This document shows, one piece after another, positions 1 to 8,700 of a DNA stretch of 64,000 nucleotides. Where the stretch lies: the NCBI GenBank assembly GCA_964399165.1, contig CAYNPO010000017.1, positions 7,481 to 71,480 on the forward strand. Direction: 5' to 3'. Below the pieces are notes generated by a model. It did not search any database, was not told the DNA's origin, and saw nothing but the letters and a program-made list of their open reading frames with translations. This stretch comes from UBA6144 sp964399165 (GTDB lineage: Bacteria > Bdellovibrionota > Bacteriovoracia > Bacteriovoracales > Bacteriovoracaceae). Position 1 is the stretch's first letter. Every line of letters starts with the position of its first letter. A program made the position numbers and the translations under genes.

Positions 1-584
1 CCCACCCAGTGATTTATGAAGGGGGGAAAGTAATTAGTTCGTTTAACATGGAGTCTTATAGTGACAACCAATTTCTATACTCACTATCACCCCGGTGGGC
101 AGCAGGTGTTAACCACTGGCGTTTCACCAAGGATGATAAAAATACCGAGTTAGGTCTAGCCCGTCTGAATCACCTTCTTTGGCGTAAAAACGGAGAAGAT
201 TCACAGGCGAATCTTTATCTTCTTTCAGGGATAGGTATGGTCGATTCCGAAATTGAGCGAAGAGACACCCGCGAAGCCTATATGGGTGGATTCGAAGCAG
301 ACTGGGAAACCAGGACTCTATTTACGGCTCTGAAGTATTACTATTTCACCTCTCCCGCAGTCACGGACCTTTCAATGGCCCAGGCAAGAGTTGGGTTTTC
401 GCCATTTGAGTCCGGGTTTGAAAATCTTCAATCGTGGTTCATGGTACAGGCAATGGTCATGCCCGAAGTAGAGTCTGAGGTAATCATTACCCCGATGCTC
501 AGGTTTTTTTATAAAAACGTTCTCTGGGAGATAGGGTCGTCAACCCGTGGAGAATGGATGCTGAATCTTATGGTTCATATGTAA
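1..584 (+). CDS. Outer-membrane-like protein of unknown function, 5' end outside window
   Basis: The frame is open to the left edge: two sense codons precede the first possible start, a GTG at position 9, so this is probably the C-terminal part of a longer gene. The visible ~193 residues alternate polar and hydrophobic residues and are rich in Trp, Tyr and Phe with many short strands, as in an outer-membrane beta barrel. There is no cysteine and no recognisable motif. It ends 50 bp before a metal-handling cassette on the same strand, so a role in the same metal response is possible but only by context. Confidence 0.5.
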   Translation, partial: HPVIYEGGKVISSFNMESYSDNQFLYSLSPRWAAGVNHWRFTKDDKNTELGLARLNHLLWRKNGEDSQANLYLLSGIGMVDSEIERRDTREAYMGGFEADWETRTLFTALKYYYFTSPAVTDLSMAQARVGFSPFESGFENLQSWFMVQAMVMPEVESEVIITPMLRFFYKNVLWEIGSSTRGEWMLNLMVHM

Positions 585-634
585 ATGTCACAAAATGACC
601 GGGTCAAACGTTATATAGGTAGTTGGAGGAAAAT

Positions 635-910
635 ATGAAAAAAATTATGGCCGTTATGATTTGTTTCTTATCACTCTCAGCTTTTGCTGGAGAGATCAAT
701 GTGAAAGTGAGTGGCATGGTTTGTTCTATGTGTGCTCAAGGGATAAAAAAGAAATTTTCAGCACTAGACGCTGTTAAAGATATCAACGTGAACCTTGACA
801 ACAAGTTCGTTCAGATCCAGACAAAAGATGGTCAAGACGTGAGCGACGACAAGATCAACGAACTCATCAAAGAGGCAGGTTACAATGTTGCGAACATTGA
901 AAGGAAATAA
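635..910 (+). CDS. Secreted heavy-metal-associated (HMA) domain protein, MerP-like
   Basis: The 91-residue product starts with a signal peptide (about residues 1-18, ending SAFA) followed by one HMA ferredoxin-like domain with the metal site GMVCSMC near residue 29. The family binds soft metal ions (Cu, Hg, Zn) through the two cysteines and passes them to a transporter. A GGAGG ribosome site sits a few bases before this ATG, which is why the in-frame TTG 12 bases upstream was not used. Its 3' end overlaps the MerT-like gene, a pairing like merP/merT. Metal specificity cannot be read from the sequence. Confidence 0.85.
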   Translation: MKKIMAVMICFLSLSAFAGEINVKVSGMVCSMCAQGIKKKFSALDAVKDINVNLDNKFVQIQTKDGQDVSDDKINELIKEAGYNVANIERK

Positions 911-1262
911 GTTCATCAGCTGGCTTGGGTTGTTCAGTTCTTTTGGAACACTCCTTTGCTGTGCAATTCCTTCGACGCTCGTTCTTCTTGGGTTCGGAGC
1001 CACACTTGCTTCTTTTCTGGGAAACTTCCCGCAACTCATCTGGCTTTCAGAGAATAAGGGGACTGTCTTCGCTGCGAGCTTTGTCATGCTGGGAGTTTCT
1101 TACGGAGCTCAAAAGTATTCTCAGACTCAGGTTTGCCCCATCGATAAGAAAGAAGATTGCGAGAAGACCAAAGATTGGTCGAAACCTCTTTTTTGGATTT
1201 CACTCGGAATCAATGTGATCGGATCTTTTTACGCATTCGTTTTACCAAAACTAATGGAATAG
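885..1262 (+). CDS. MerT-like inner-membrane metal transport protein
   Basis: This 125-residue protein has about three hydrophobic segments (roughly residues 12-40, 58-75 and 101-120). A cysteine pair at C25-C26 lies in the first segment, and C84 and C92 lie in the loop before the last. This is the arrangement of MerT, where the paired cysteines pass Hg(II) across the inner membrane. The start overlaps the HMA gene by 26 bp, implying coupled translation. No merA or merR is visible, so the ion may be copper or another soft metal rather than mercury. Confidence 0.72.
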   Translation: MLRTLKGNKFISWLGLFSSFGTLLCCAIPSTLVLLGFGATLASFLGNFPQLIWLSENKGTVFAASFVMLGVSYGAQKYSQTQVCPIDKKEDCEKTKDWSKPLFWISLGINVIGSFYAFVLPKLME

Positions 1263-1270
1263 GAAATCTT

Positions 1271-1666
1271 ATGAAACTTTTACTTTTGTTTTCAGCGCTC
1301 ATGTCATTATCGGCATTCGCACACGAACTCGATATCGCACCATACGTGAAGATGCAGGATGCCCTTGCTTCCGATGATTTCAAATCTGCCCTGGATGCGC
1401 ATAAGTTCATCTGCCAGAAGGAACTCATCCACTATAAAGAAGATACTTATAAGGATTGCGATAAAAAGTTCAAAGACATTGAAGAACTAAGAGCGTCCTT
1501 CAAGGCTCTTTCAGAACTTTATCTTGAAAACGGGAATAAAAAAGAAATGAGCAAGTACGAAAAGGCATCTTGTCCAATGGCCAAGGCCAAATGGATTCAG
1601 AAGCCCGGTACGCTCCGGAATCCTTACTATGGTAAGTCCATGCTCGACTGTGGCGAAAAGATCTGA
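1271..1666 (+). CDS. Secreted DUF3347-like metal-binding protein
   Basis: The 131-residue product has a signal peptide ending near AFAH (residue 18), a helical middle, and the C-terminal signature CPM (residues 101-103) followed by NPYYGKSMLDCG (117-128). That CPM...NPYYGKSM...CG pattern is known from DUF3347 proteins and from C-terminal tails of copper-efflux adaptors, where it is thought to bind metal. The gene lies 8 bp after the MerT-like gene and its stop overlaps the next start (ATGA), so the four genes form one operon. Confidence 0.75.
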   Translation: MKLLLLFSALMSLSAFAHELDIAPYVKMQDALASDDFKSALDAHKFICQKELIHYKEDTYKDCDKKFKDIEELRASFKALSELYLENGNKKEMSKYEKASCPMAKAKWIQKPGTLRNPYYGKSMLDCGEKI

Positions 1667-2283
1667 TGTCAGCGGGTCCTTCGGACGAAGAACTCATGCA
1701 GATGCTTCAGAGAGGGGATGCTGCCGCTCTTGGGACCATTTACGAGCGGCACGCGGAGAAAGTCTGGAGTTATATCAGTAAGAGGCTCCCGAAGGAAGCG
1801 GCAGAAGATTTGTTTCAGGACTGTTTTGTGAAGCTCGTGGAGAAAAAGGACAGCTGGAAGAACCAGCCCTTTCTATTGTGGCTCTATGTTGTCCTGAGGA
1901 ACCTGGTGACCGATTATCACCGGTCTCATCAGGTAGAAAAGAAATATCTGGAGAAGCTTGCACCGGCGGATGAACCGATCGGGAACAGCGAAGACTTTCA
2001 GGAACTGGTGAGAAATATGTCTCCGGAAACATCAAAGTTACTGACGGAGTTTTTCAAGGAAGGCTGGTCGTATAAGGAACTCGCGGCCAGGTATGAGCAG
2101 ACAGAAGTGTCGCTCAGAAAAAGGCCATCCCTACTCATCTCAAATTCGATGAGCTGGAAAATGAAGTGGCTGCACTACTTCCGCCCATGTAGGGACTTAC
2201 TACTTTCGCGCAGGTCTATCGCTGCCGTCTTATCCAGCAGAATGTGGCGTTCCGCTCGAGTCTTCTGGCCTTCGTTTTACTGA
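1666..2283 (+). CDS. ECF-type RNA polymerase sigma factor with frameshifted C-terminus
   Basis: Region 2 is clear (DLFQDCFVKL near residues 48-57, then LWLYVVLRNLVTDYHRSH) and region 4 carries a helix-turn-helix around WSYKELAARYEQTEVSLRKR. After that the frame becomes implausible (Met/Trp/Arg rich). Near 2141-2146 the other frame continues KFDELENEVAALLPPM and stops at 2190-2192, so one A has probably been lost from a CAAAATTC-like run. An intact gene would encode about 175 residues. It overlaps the metal-protein gene by ATGA and presumably controlled this cassette. Whether the shift is real decay or a sequencing error cannot be decided here. Confidence 0.75.
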   Translation: MSAGPSDEELMQMLQRGDAAALGTIYERHAEKVWSYISKRLPKEAAEDLFQDCFVKLVEKKDSWKNQPFLLWLYVVLRNLVTDYHRSHQVEKKYLEKLAPADEPIGNSEDFQELVRNMSPETSKLLTEFFKEGWSYKELAARYEQTEVSLRKRPSLLISNSMSWKMKWLHYFRPCRDLLLSRRSIAAVLSSRMWRSARVFWPSFY

Positions 2284-2386
2284 ACTCGAGTGCCCGTTTG
2301 TATACGTCTCTTAATCCCTGAAATTCACCGTTGACCCCGGGCCTCATCGTCTCTCATCGCTAAGGAGCGATCGCTTTATTTCACGG
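2193..2386 (+). pseudogene. Remnant of a small membrane protein, possibly the anti-sigma partner
   Basis: Past the corrected end of the sigma gene, one frame reads TFAQVYRCRLIQQNVAFRSS then LLAFVLLNSSARLY, a short basic segment followed by a membrane-like stretch. It meets a stop near 2310. A neighbouring frame then gives ERSLYFTVHA and a stop at about 2386. These pieces look like one small single-pass protein broken by at least one frameshift. The place right after an ECF sigma gene is where an anti-sigma factor usually lies, but no conserved anti-sigma motif is visible. Confidence 0.3.
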
Positions 2387-2458
2387 TCCACGCATAGCGT
2401 GTAAGTTGTCGGTATCGTGTTGGCAAGGAGACGACCTGCATTTTTTGGGGTGGGGTGG

Positions 2459-2494
2459 ACCTATAATATAGGTTGATCGACCTACATTGTAGGT
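2459..2494 (+). promoter_or_regulatory. Two tandem 15-bp palindromes (operator) over a -10-like box
   Basis: ACCTATAATATAGGT (2459-2473) and ACCTACATTGTAGGT (2480-2494) are both inverted repeats with perfect 7-bp arms around one central base. They share the half-site ACCTAYA, and their centres are 21 bp apart, two helical turns. The first contains a perfect TATAAT at 2462-2467. A regulator bound here would cover the promoter of the winged-helix gene that starts 13 bp downstream, which suggests autorepression. Confidence 0.75.
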
Positions 2495-2507
2495 ATACGC
2501 TGTTCCT

Positions 2508-2849
2508 ATGCTGGAAGCAATCTTAGGCAATCAAACAGCCGCGAAACTCATGTTGTACCTCTTTCACTATGGGGAGGCCCACGCCAGTGGGGTGGCAAAG
2601 GACATGGGGATTGCCCTCAGCCAAGTTCAGAAGCAAATGGACAAGTTTGAACTCGCGGGGGTCCTGGTGAGTAAACGCCTCGGCACTACGCGGATCTATG
2701 AGTTCAACCCGAAGCTGGGGGTGGTGAAGAAACTCAAAGACCTCATTGAAGCGTTCTATGAGGCCATCCCGCTTGAAGAGCGTGAGGAATTGTTCGGTGA
2801 GAGACGCAGACCTCGCCGACGGGGCAAACCCGTCCTTAAGGGCCGGTGA
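2508..2849 (+). CDS. Winged-helix transcriptional regulator
   Basis: A 113-residue basic protein with a winged helix-turn-helix over residues 8-65 (NQTAAKLMLYLFHYGEAHAS, then IALSQVQKQMDKFELAGVLV), followed by a short helical segment and a very basic tail (RRRPRRRGK). It resembles the small regulators often encoded just before a nucleotidyltransferase gene. The downstream gene overlaps it (TGATG). The paired palindromes immediately upstream are probably its own operator. It could serve as the antitoxin-like partner of the nucleotidyltransferase, which is an inference from gene order. Confidence 0.7.
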   Translation: MLEAILGNQTAAKLMLYLFHYGEAHASGVAKDMGIALSQVQKQMDKFELAGVLVSKRLGTTRIYEFNPKLGVVKKLKDLIEAFYEAIPLEEREELFGERRRPRRRGKPVLKGR

Positions 2850-3404
2850 TGGCAATTAATTTTAAGACCTGTACTGAGGAAGAACTTTGGCGGTACGTGG
2901 CGGTCCACCTCAAGAGTAAAGGGATTGATACTGTCCTTGTAGGTGGAGCGGTGGTTTCCGTTTATTCGGATGGCGCCTATCGGTCTGGAGACTTGGATTT
3001 CGTTCTCACCAGTATGTTCACGAAGGGACTTCCTGAAGCGATGCTTGAAATTGGATTCAAGAGGGAAGGAGGACGGCACTATGTCCATCCTGCTTGCAAG
3101 CACCTCCATGTCGAGTTTCCAGCCAGCTTCCTTGAGATCGGTGAGGACAACAAGATCGTGCCCGATGAGGTCGCAGTGGAAGGGGTGAAAATTAAAAATC
3201 CTTTCTCCCACTGACTGCGTGAAAGACCGATTGGCGAGTTACATCCATTTCAAGGCGCGTGAATGTCTCGACCAGGCGGTGCTGGTGGCGCAGAGGCATC
3301 CAGTGAAATACAAGGAAGTTGAGAGATGGTGCGTGAGGGAAGGTGCACCGGGGGCCTATCAAGACTTGGTGAGCAAACTAGGAAAAGGCGGAAAGCATGC
3401 ATAA
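2849..3404 (+). pseudogene. Nucleotidyltransferase-like protein, broken by a frameshift
   Basis: The first part (2849-3214) has LVGGAVVSVYSDGAYRSGDLDFV, the GG...S...DxD nucleotidyltransferase core, with metal-binding Asp in GDLDFV. It stops at 3212-3214 just after NPFS. In the +1 frame the expected family continuation follows at once: SPTDCVKDRLASYIHFKARE, then LDQAVLVAQRHP, ending at 3404. A one-base indel near 3204 therefore splits a protein of about 185 residues. Such transferases occur with winged-helix partners in toxin-antitoxin-like and AbiE-like pairs. The catalytic part is intact, so a truncated protein might still act. Confidence 0.72.
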
Positions 3405-3481
3405 GAGATCATGCCTTTGTGGCGCAGTGATGTGCTTCCTCGGTGCTGCTTGCCTGGCTAACTTGACTTAACCTTTGGATT

Positions 3482-3497
3482 CCCGTCGCTTCCACCA
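3482..3497 (+). repeat. Left attachment-like repeat (attL candidate)
   Basis: CCCGTCGCTTCCACCA, preceded here by GGATT, so 20 bases fit the T-loop, T-stem, acceptor and CCA end of a tRNA or tmRNA. The identical 16-mer is found at 16886-16901. Confidence 0.65.
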
Positions 3498-3520
3498 CTC
3501 AACCCAACGTTGAGTGGTGG
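3492..3520. other. 12-bp perfect hairpin overlapping the left attachment repeat
   Basis: Arms CCACCACTCAAC (3492-3503) and GTTGAGTGGTGG (3509-3520) are perfectly complementary around a 5-base loop. The left arm starts inside the CCACCA end of the repeat. There is no run of T after it, so it is a poor intrinsic terminator. It may affect recombination or be what is left of another structure. Confidence 0.6.
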
Positions 3521-3633
3521 ATACCCCTTTCCTCATCAGTATGTTTTTTAAATTACTTACCAACCTCTCCTGGAGAGCGGTTCAGCTCAACTGATCCTTT
3601 CGTCACCAGAAATCACCCGACGCCACGCGAGTT

Positions 3634-3666
3634 GTGCTACACGCGTGCTACTCGGATGCTACTTTT
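3634..3666 (+). repeat. Three TGCTAC direct repeats at 11-bp spacing (integrase arm-site candidates)
   Basis: GTGCTAC begins at 3634 and 3645 and ATGCTAC at 3656, an exact 11-bp period. The last one continues as ACTTTT. The same repeat at the same spacing occurs inside the right end (16837-16854), which fits arm-type integrase binding sites. Confidence 0.55.
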
Positions 3667-3798
3667 CTGAAATCCACCCAATTTAGAGACTACGCTGCGT
3701 AGTTCAGCCTCAAAGTTTATGGTTTAGGTCCATGAATCTATTGGGACTACGCACGTATGAATTAAAGGCGCTTCAGCCATATTTTCTGGAGAAGTGTC

Positions 3799-4149
3799 AT
3801 GAAAACTAGGAAGAAGAATCGCAGGTCAGATTTCAAGGTCGTCACGAAAGAGGGGAGGGTGCTTAAATATTTCAGAGAAAGCAGGAAGCTTTCAATGAGA
3901 CAAGCATCGCGGGCTATCGGCGTCTCAGAGGCTATCGTCAATCACGCAGAGAATGGCCGTGTTGATTTGAGCCCCACCCTGATCGTGAGGTTCCTAAATG
4001 GATACGGGTACACACTTGATGAGTTTGATGCCTTTTGCAGGGGTGAGCGTGAGATGCAAGAGGACTTATTGGTTGAATGCATATCAATGCTAAAAAAAAT
4101 GAGTCCGTCTAAACTTAGGACGGTTAAAACGATCCTCTCTTCGTTCTAG
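3799..4149 (+). CDS. Xre-family helix-turn-helix regulator
   Basis: The 116-residue protein has a Cro/CI-type HTH at about residues 20-75 (LKYFRESRKLSMRQASRAIG, VSEAIVNHAENGR) and then a short helical C-terminal part of unknown role. A GGAGAAG ribosome site precedes the ATG. It stands alone at the left end of the element with its own terminator downstream, where mobile elements often keep their regulator. Whether it controls the integrase, 10 kb away, cannot be told. Confidence 0.75.
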   Translation: MKTRKKNRRSDFKVVTKEGRVLKYFRESRKLSMRQASRAIGVSEAIVNHAENGRVDLSPTLIVRFLNGYGYTLDEFDAFCRGEREMQEDLLVECISMLKKMSPSKLRTVKTILSSF

Positions 4150-4160
4150 CCAGTTGCAGA

Positions 4161-4190
4161 GTAAAGCCTGGCTTCTTGGCTAGGCTTTAC
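4161..4190 (+). terminator. Terminator-like hairpin after the Xre gene
   Basis: GTAAAGCCT (4161-4169) pairs perfectly with AGGCTTTAC (4182-4190), 12 bp after the stop codon. The T-rich tract that follows is short (CTCGTTT), so strength is uncertain. Confidence 0.55.
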
Positions 4191-4248
4191 CTCGTTTCGA
4201 GATGTGAATTTTCCTGCCCGAATGCTTCTTGGGAGACTGCCTTCGCTC

Positions 4249-4497
4249 TCAATATCCATCAACGAAGGGCGTGGGAAAGAACTTATAACCAGAGCCATGG
4301 ACCCATTCAATGATGTGGGACACTGGCCCGAGTTTTTTGCGTAGCTTGCTCACATGGGCGTCCACGGAGTCGAGCCTTCGTTCGCATGTGATCGATGCCA
4401 TTGGCTGCGAAGCAAAGCTGGAAATCATGTAGTTCGATTGCGAGAATTCGGTTCCTCTGGCCGCAAGGACTTTCAACAGCAGTGGTTTTGTAGACAA
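4249..4497 (-). pseudogene. Fragment of an OmpR-type response regulator DNA-binding domain
   Basis: Only the C-terminal winged helix remains: a helix with LLLKVLAARGTEFS, the recognition-helix region SVDAHVSKLRKKLG and the wing HIIEWVHGSGYKFFP. The receiver domain is absent, and the neighbouring upstream sequence is in another frame without motifs. It lies downstream of the metal-efflux operon, next to which a two-component regulator would be expected, so it may be the dead partner of a metal-sensing kinase. Confidence 0.6.
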
Positions 4498-4542
4498 ATT
4501 CTGCGTCTAACATGCTGACCGCTTAGGGGCATAGGGCCACGA

Positions 4543-5172
4543 TTAGTGGCACCCACAGCCCCCCTTGAAGTCTTCTTTGCGAGAATTCTGGATCAACTCA
4601 CGACCTTCTATGGCAATCAAAACGGCCAGGGTAAGGGCCATTACGCTATCTAGCCACCACAGGGCAGGTAGCAGCCAGTAAACGACGCTCCCGGCGAACA
4701 GGATGCCCGAAAGCTTGATGCACGCCAGGGAGCATTGGGCGTCGGCCATGACCGTCGCCGAGTCGAGCTGCTTGCCGATCGTGGCCTTCGCCTTCCACAG
4801 GAAGAACATGAAGCTCAGGGAGACCAGGGAGATGATGGTTCCGGGCAAAGTCGTGTCCGGGTGTCTGTGGGAGTAGAGTTGGTAGGCGGCGTTGCCCATG
4901 ACGCTCAAGCTGAGGACTAGGAACAAGCCCCCAATCAAGAAGGTAGCCCGCCGTTCATGTTTCAGGTTCGTGTCAGGTTGCCCGTTACTCAGTTTGAGCA
5001 TGACGATGACGGCCGAAGCCACCTCCACGAAGCTGTCCAGGCCAAACCCCAGAAGGGAAATGGAGTCGTCTTCCAACCCAAAGTAGATGGCGATCAAGCC
5101 TTCCACCAGGTTATAGGCGATGGTGAAAATACTGAGGTGGCGGGCTTTCGCGATCAACGCGGCTTTGTTCAT
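4543..5172 (-). CDS. Cation diffusion facilitator-like transporter
   Basis: This 209-residue protein has five or six membrane segments, with FGLDSFVEVAS in the second and MADAQCSLACIKLSG in the fifth. These are the places where CDF transporters keep the Asp/His metal site (here D in FGLDS and D in MADAQ). It lacks the long cytoplasmic C-terminal domain of classical CDF proteins and ends in GGCGCH, a likely metal-binding tail. The 4-bp overlap with the aquaporin remnant upstream and the RND operon beyond it suggest metal export across the inner membrane. Confidence 0.75.
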   Translation of the reverse strand: MNKAALIAKARHLSIFTIAYNLVEGLIAIYFGLEDDSISLLGFGLDSFVEVASAVIVMLKLSNGQPDTNLKHERRATFLIGGLFLVLSLSVMGNAAYQLYSHRHPDTTLPGTIISLVSLSFMFFLWKAKATIGKQLDSATVMADAQCSLACIKLSGILFAGSVVYWLLPALWWLDSVMALTLAVLIAIEGRELIQNSRKEDFKGGCGCH

Positions 5173-5507
5173 GGGTCCCCTCCTGGGGTGTTTGAAAAAG
5201 TCCTGAACACTCTTGCTGCGGCCAGGCCACCAAAAAGGGCAGCGGCAGGATACAAGGCGAGTCCATCATATCTGCCAGCGAAAAGAATGGGAACCATTGC
5301 CCTGGCGGGATTGAAAGCACCTCCGCTGGTTGGCCCAATCAGCCAGGAGACCACCCCGACCGTCAAACCGATGGAGAGTGGGGGACTGATCCTCGCGGTG
5401 TGGTAGACGGGGATGGAATGGCCCAGAATCTTGGTGAACGCCAGCGCCGGCAGGGCGAGGATGGCCGTCACAAGAAGTGGATAGTCGGACAACGACCGGC
5501 AGGCGGT
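5169..5507 (-). pseudogene. C-terminal half of an aquaporin (MIP family) channel
   Basis: The frame contains the second NPA loop of the MIP family (GGAFNPARA) with flanking membrane helices (SIGLTVGVVSWLIGP, LYPAAALFGGLAAARVF). The first half with the first NPA box is missing, and the frame is closed by a TGA just upstream, leaving about 110 residues against a usual 220-280. A TTG at 5492 could start translation. Aquaporins linked to metalloid resistance occur in such islands, but this one should not form a channel. Confidence 0.7.
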
Positions 5508-5575
5508 TCATGCGGGCTCCCCTTAAAAGAACCTAGGGCGTCTTTCAAGGAGAGTTTTTGCAAAGGGGTGGCCAG

Positions 5576-5782
5576 TTAGGGCTTCTTGGGTTCATTCCCG
5601 TGGCAATCGCATTCAACCTCAGGTTTGCCGCATTCGTGGCACATCTCGACCTTCTTTTTGCGGTCTTTCTTGGCCTCTTTAACGATGGCCTCCACCGGCT
5701 CCTGCGCCTTGGGGGCGGGAGTCGTGGGCTGGGCCTGGGCGCCCAGGGACAAGAGGACGGTGGCGAACAACAGGACTTTCAT
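5576..5782 (-). CDS. Small secreted Cys-rich protein at the end of the efflux operon
   Basis: A 68-residue product with a signal peptide (residues 1-17, ending AQA), a Pro/Ala/Lys-rich linker, and a compact cluster CHECGKPEVECDCHG with four Cys and two His near the C-terminus, well suited to bind a soft metal ion. Its ATG overlaps the stop of the RND pump gene (ATGA), so it is co-translated with the pump. It may be a periplasmic metal chaperone in the role that CusF plays elsewhere, though it has no CusF fold signature. Confidence 0.7.
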   Translation of the reverse strand: MKVLLFATVLLSLGAQAQPTTPAPKAQEPVEAIVKEAKKDRKKKVEMCHECGKPEVECDCHGNEPKKP

Positions 5783-8700
5783 GGGGTCTCCTTTTGGGAA
5801 AGTTTGCTTTCAATCATGAAGTAGAGGGTGGGGAGGACGATCAGGGTCAGGAAGGTGGAGGCTAAGACGCCGCCGATGATGACGATCGCCACCGGCTTTT
5901 GCACTTCAGCTCCCGTGCTGTGGGAAAAGGCCATGGGGATGAAGCCCAGGACGTCGGTGAGTGCCGTCATCAGAACGGGCCGCAGCCTCAGACCCGCGCC
6001 TTTGACGATGGCCGCTTTGCCCCGGATGCCCTGCTCTTGCAGTTCGTTGAAGAAGTTCACTAAGACGACGCCGTTCAGTACGCAGATCCCGCACAAGGCG
6101 ATGAACCCGATCCCCGCCGAGAGGGTGAAGGGCTCACCGGTGACGGAGAGTGAGATCAAGCCCCCCACGATCGCCAGCGGAACGGTGAAGGCGACCAGGG
6201 TGGTTTGCCACAGCTTCCCGAAGGCTGAGTGGATCATGAAAAGGATCAGAAGTAGCGCCAAAGGCCCGAGGATCAGCAGCCGGCTTTTGGCTTCCTGGAG
6301 GTTTTTGAAATTTCCACCCCATTCGAGATAGATGCCCTCGGGAAGCTTCACCTCGGCTCCGATTTTGGCTTTGGCGACCTCCACGAACTCCTCGGTGCTC
6401 ATGCCCCGAGGGTTGATCAGCACGGCTACGCGCCGTTTGGCCTGCTCCCGCGAGAACGAGCTAAAGCCGTCCTTGAACTTCATCTGCGCGATGTCGCGGA
6501 GAGGCACCGTCTTGTTGCCCGCCACAGACACCGGAAGCTTTGAGATTTCCTCGAGGTCTTGGCGTGTCTCTTCGCTCAAACGCATGACGATGTCGAACTT
6601 GCGCTGGCCTTCATAGAATTTTCCGATAGCCTGCCCACCGATGGCCATCCCCACCGACTCTAGCAGCTCGGACTGCGAGATCCCGTAAAGCGCCAGGCGG
6701 TCTTTCTTGGGGGTGATCTCGAGGATGGGCTGCTTCCCCTTGATTTCGACCTCGACGTCGCCGGCGCCCGGAATCGTTTTGAGCGCCGTTTCGATCTGTT
6801 CTGCGGTCTCGGTCGCCTTGGCGATGTCGTCTCCGAACACTTTGAGGGACACGTCGGCTCGGGTACCTTCCAGCAGTTCGTTGAAGCGCAATTGGATCGG
6901 CTGGCTGACCAGGAGCCTTTGGCCGGGTACCAGCTCATCCAGCTGGGTGACAATGTGCTTGATGACCTCTTCTTTGGTGCGCTTTTTGCCGTCCGCCTTG
7001 GGCCAATCTCTTCTAGGCTTCAACATGACGTAGGAATCGGAGATGTTAGGCCCCATCGGGTCCAGCGCGATGTCAGCCGTCCCGATCCTCGAGAAGACGT
7101 GCGAGACCTCGGGCACCTTGAGAATCACCTCCATGGATTTCGCGTCCAAGCTGACGGAGTGGGAAATCCCGCTGGAGACGGGACGGATGAATTGCACAGC
7201 GATGGAGCCCTCGTCGAGCTTCGGTAGAAATTCCCCGCCCATCCGCGTGGCCAGGAAGCCGCCGACGACCAGGAACCCGATGAGCGAGGCAACCACGGCT
7301 TTGCGGTGGGCGAGGGCTTTGTCCAAAACGGGCAAATACACCCGGTGGAGCGCCTTCATGAGCCATGGCTCCTTCCCCCCCGTATCTTTGCCCAGGAGAA
7401 GCATCGCCATAGCCGGGACGAATGTGAAGGAGAGGACCAAAGAACCCAGGATGGCGATGATGAAGGTCGATGCCATGGGGATGAACATCTTCCCCTCCAC
7501 GCCGACGAAGGCGAAGACGGGGAGGAAGGACAGCGCCACGATGATCTCGCCGAATCCGGCCGATTTCCGAATCTGGAGGGTCGCCTCCAGGATAGTTCCC
7601 CTCTTTTCCTCCGTAGTGAGCGTCCTTCCGGCGGCTTTTTTGCGCTCGGAGAGAAGTCGCAGGCAGTTGTCCAACACGATCACGGCGCCGTCGGTGATGA
7701 CCCCGAAATCCAGCGCCCCCAGACTCATGAGGTTACCGCTGATGTTGAAGTACCGCATGGCGATGAAACTGATTAGGAGCGAAAGCGGGATGACGACGGC
7801 GGAGATCAAGGCGGCGCGCAGGTTTCCTATTAGGAGCAGCAGGACGATGATGACCAAGACCGCCCCAGCCACGATGTTCTCTTTAACGGTGGCGATGGTG
7901 TCGTCGACCAAGTCCGAGCGGTTGTAGAGGGTCTTGATCTCGACCCCGGCTGGCAGGCTTTTGGAGATACCTTGGACCATCTCGTGAACGTTGGTCGAAA
8001 CTTCCCGGGAGTTCGCGCCCGAGAGCATCAGCGCCGTTCCCAGGACGGTCTCTTTACCGTCGTAGAGGGCCGCCCCGGTCCTGATGCCCGTGCCGATCCG
8101 CACTTCGGCGATGTCGCGCACCTGCAGGACCCGGAGGTTCTCCAGCGTGCGGACCGGGACGGCGGCGATGTCCTCCGTGCTTTCGAACATGCCCTTGGCC
8201 GTGACAAGGAACTGGTCCCCGGTTTGTTCGATGTAACTTCCGCCTTCGTTCCGGTTGCTGCGGGAAACCGCACGGGAAACGTCTTCCAAGTCCAGCCCGT
8301 AGCGGGCGAGCTGCTTGGGATCCGGTTGGATCAGGTATTGCTTCTCGAAGCCCCCGATGGTGTTGACCTCCGCGATGCCTTTGACCGTCATGAGGCGAGG
8401 CTTCAGGAACCATTCCTGGATGGAACGGAGTTCGGCCAACTGCTGGGTGCGTTCCGCTCCCGTGGCCTTCACCTTGTAGTCCACGGCGTAGTGGTAAACT
8501 TCTCCCAGCCCGGTCGTGACCGGGGAGAGCATGGGCGTGGAGCCGTTGGGGAGTTCGTCTTTAAGCGATGAGAGCCTTTCGGAGACCAGTTGTCTCGCCA
8601 GGTAGATACTGGTCCCGTCCTCGAAATTGACCGTCACTTGGGACAAGGCGTAGCGGGTGATCGAACGGACCTGGTCCACGCCCGGGATGCCGTTTAGGGC

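Larger units (their letters stand above)
3405..3798. other. Non-coding left end of the integrative element
   Basis: This gene-free stretch holds the left attachment-like repeat (3482-3497), a 12-bp hairpin overlapping it (3492-3520), three 11-bp-spaced TGCTAC repeats (3634-3666), and the promoter region of the Xre-type gene. No coding frame in it looks real on either strand. Confidence 0.6.

Noticed and set aside
3405..3500. Possible tRNA or tmRNA gene ending at the left attachment repeat
   Set aside because: Only the 3' T-arm/acceptor part fits. No matching 5' acceptor strand GGAAGCG, anticodon stem or tmRNA domain is found upstream.
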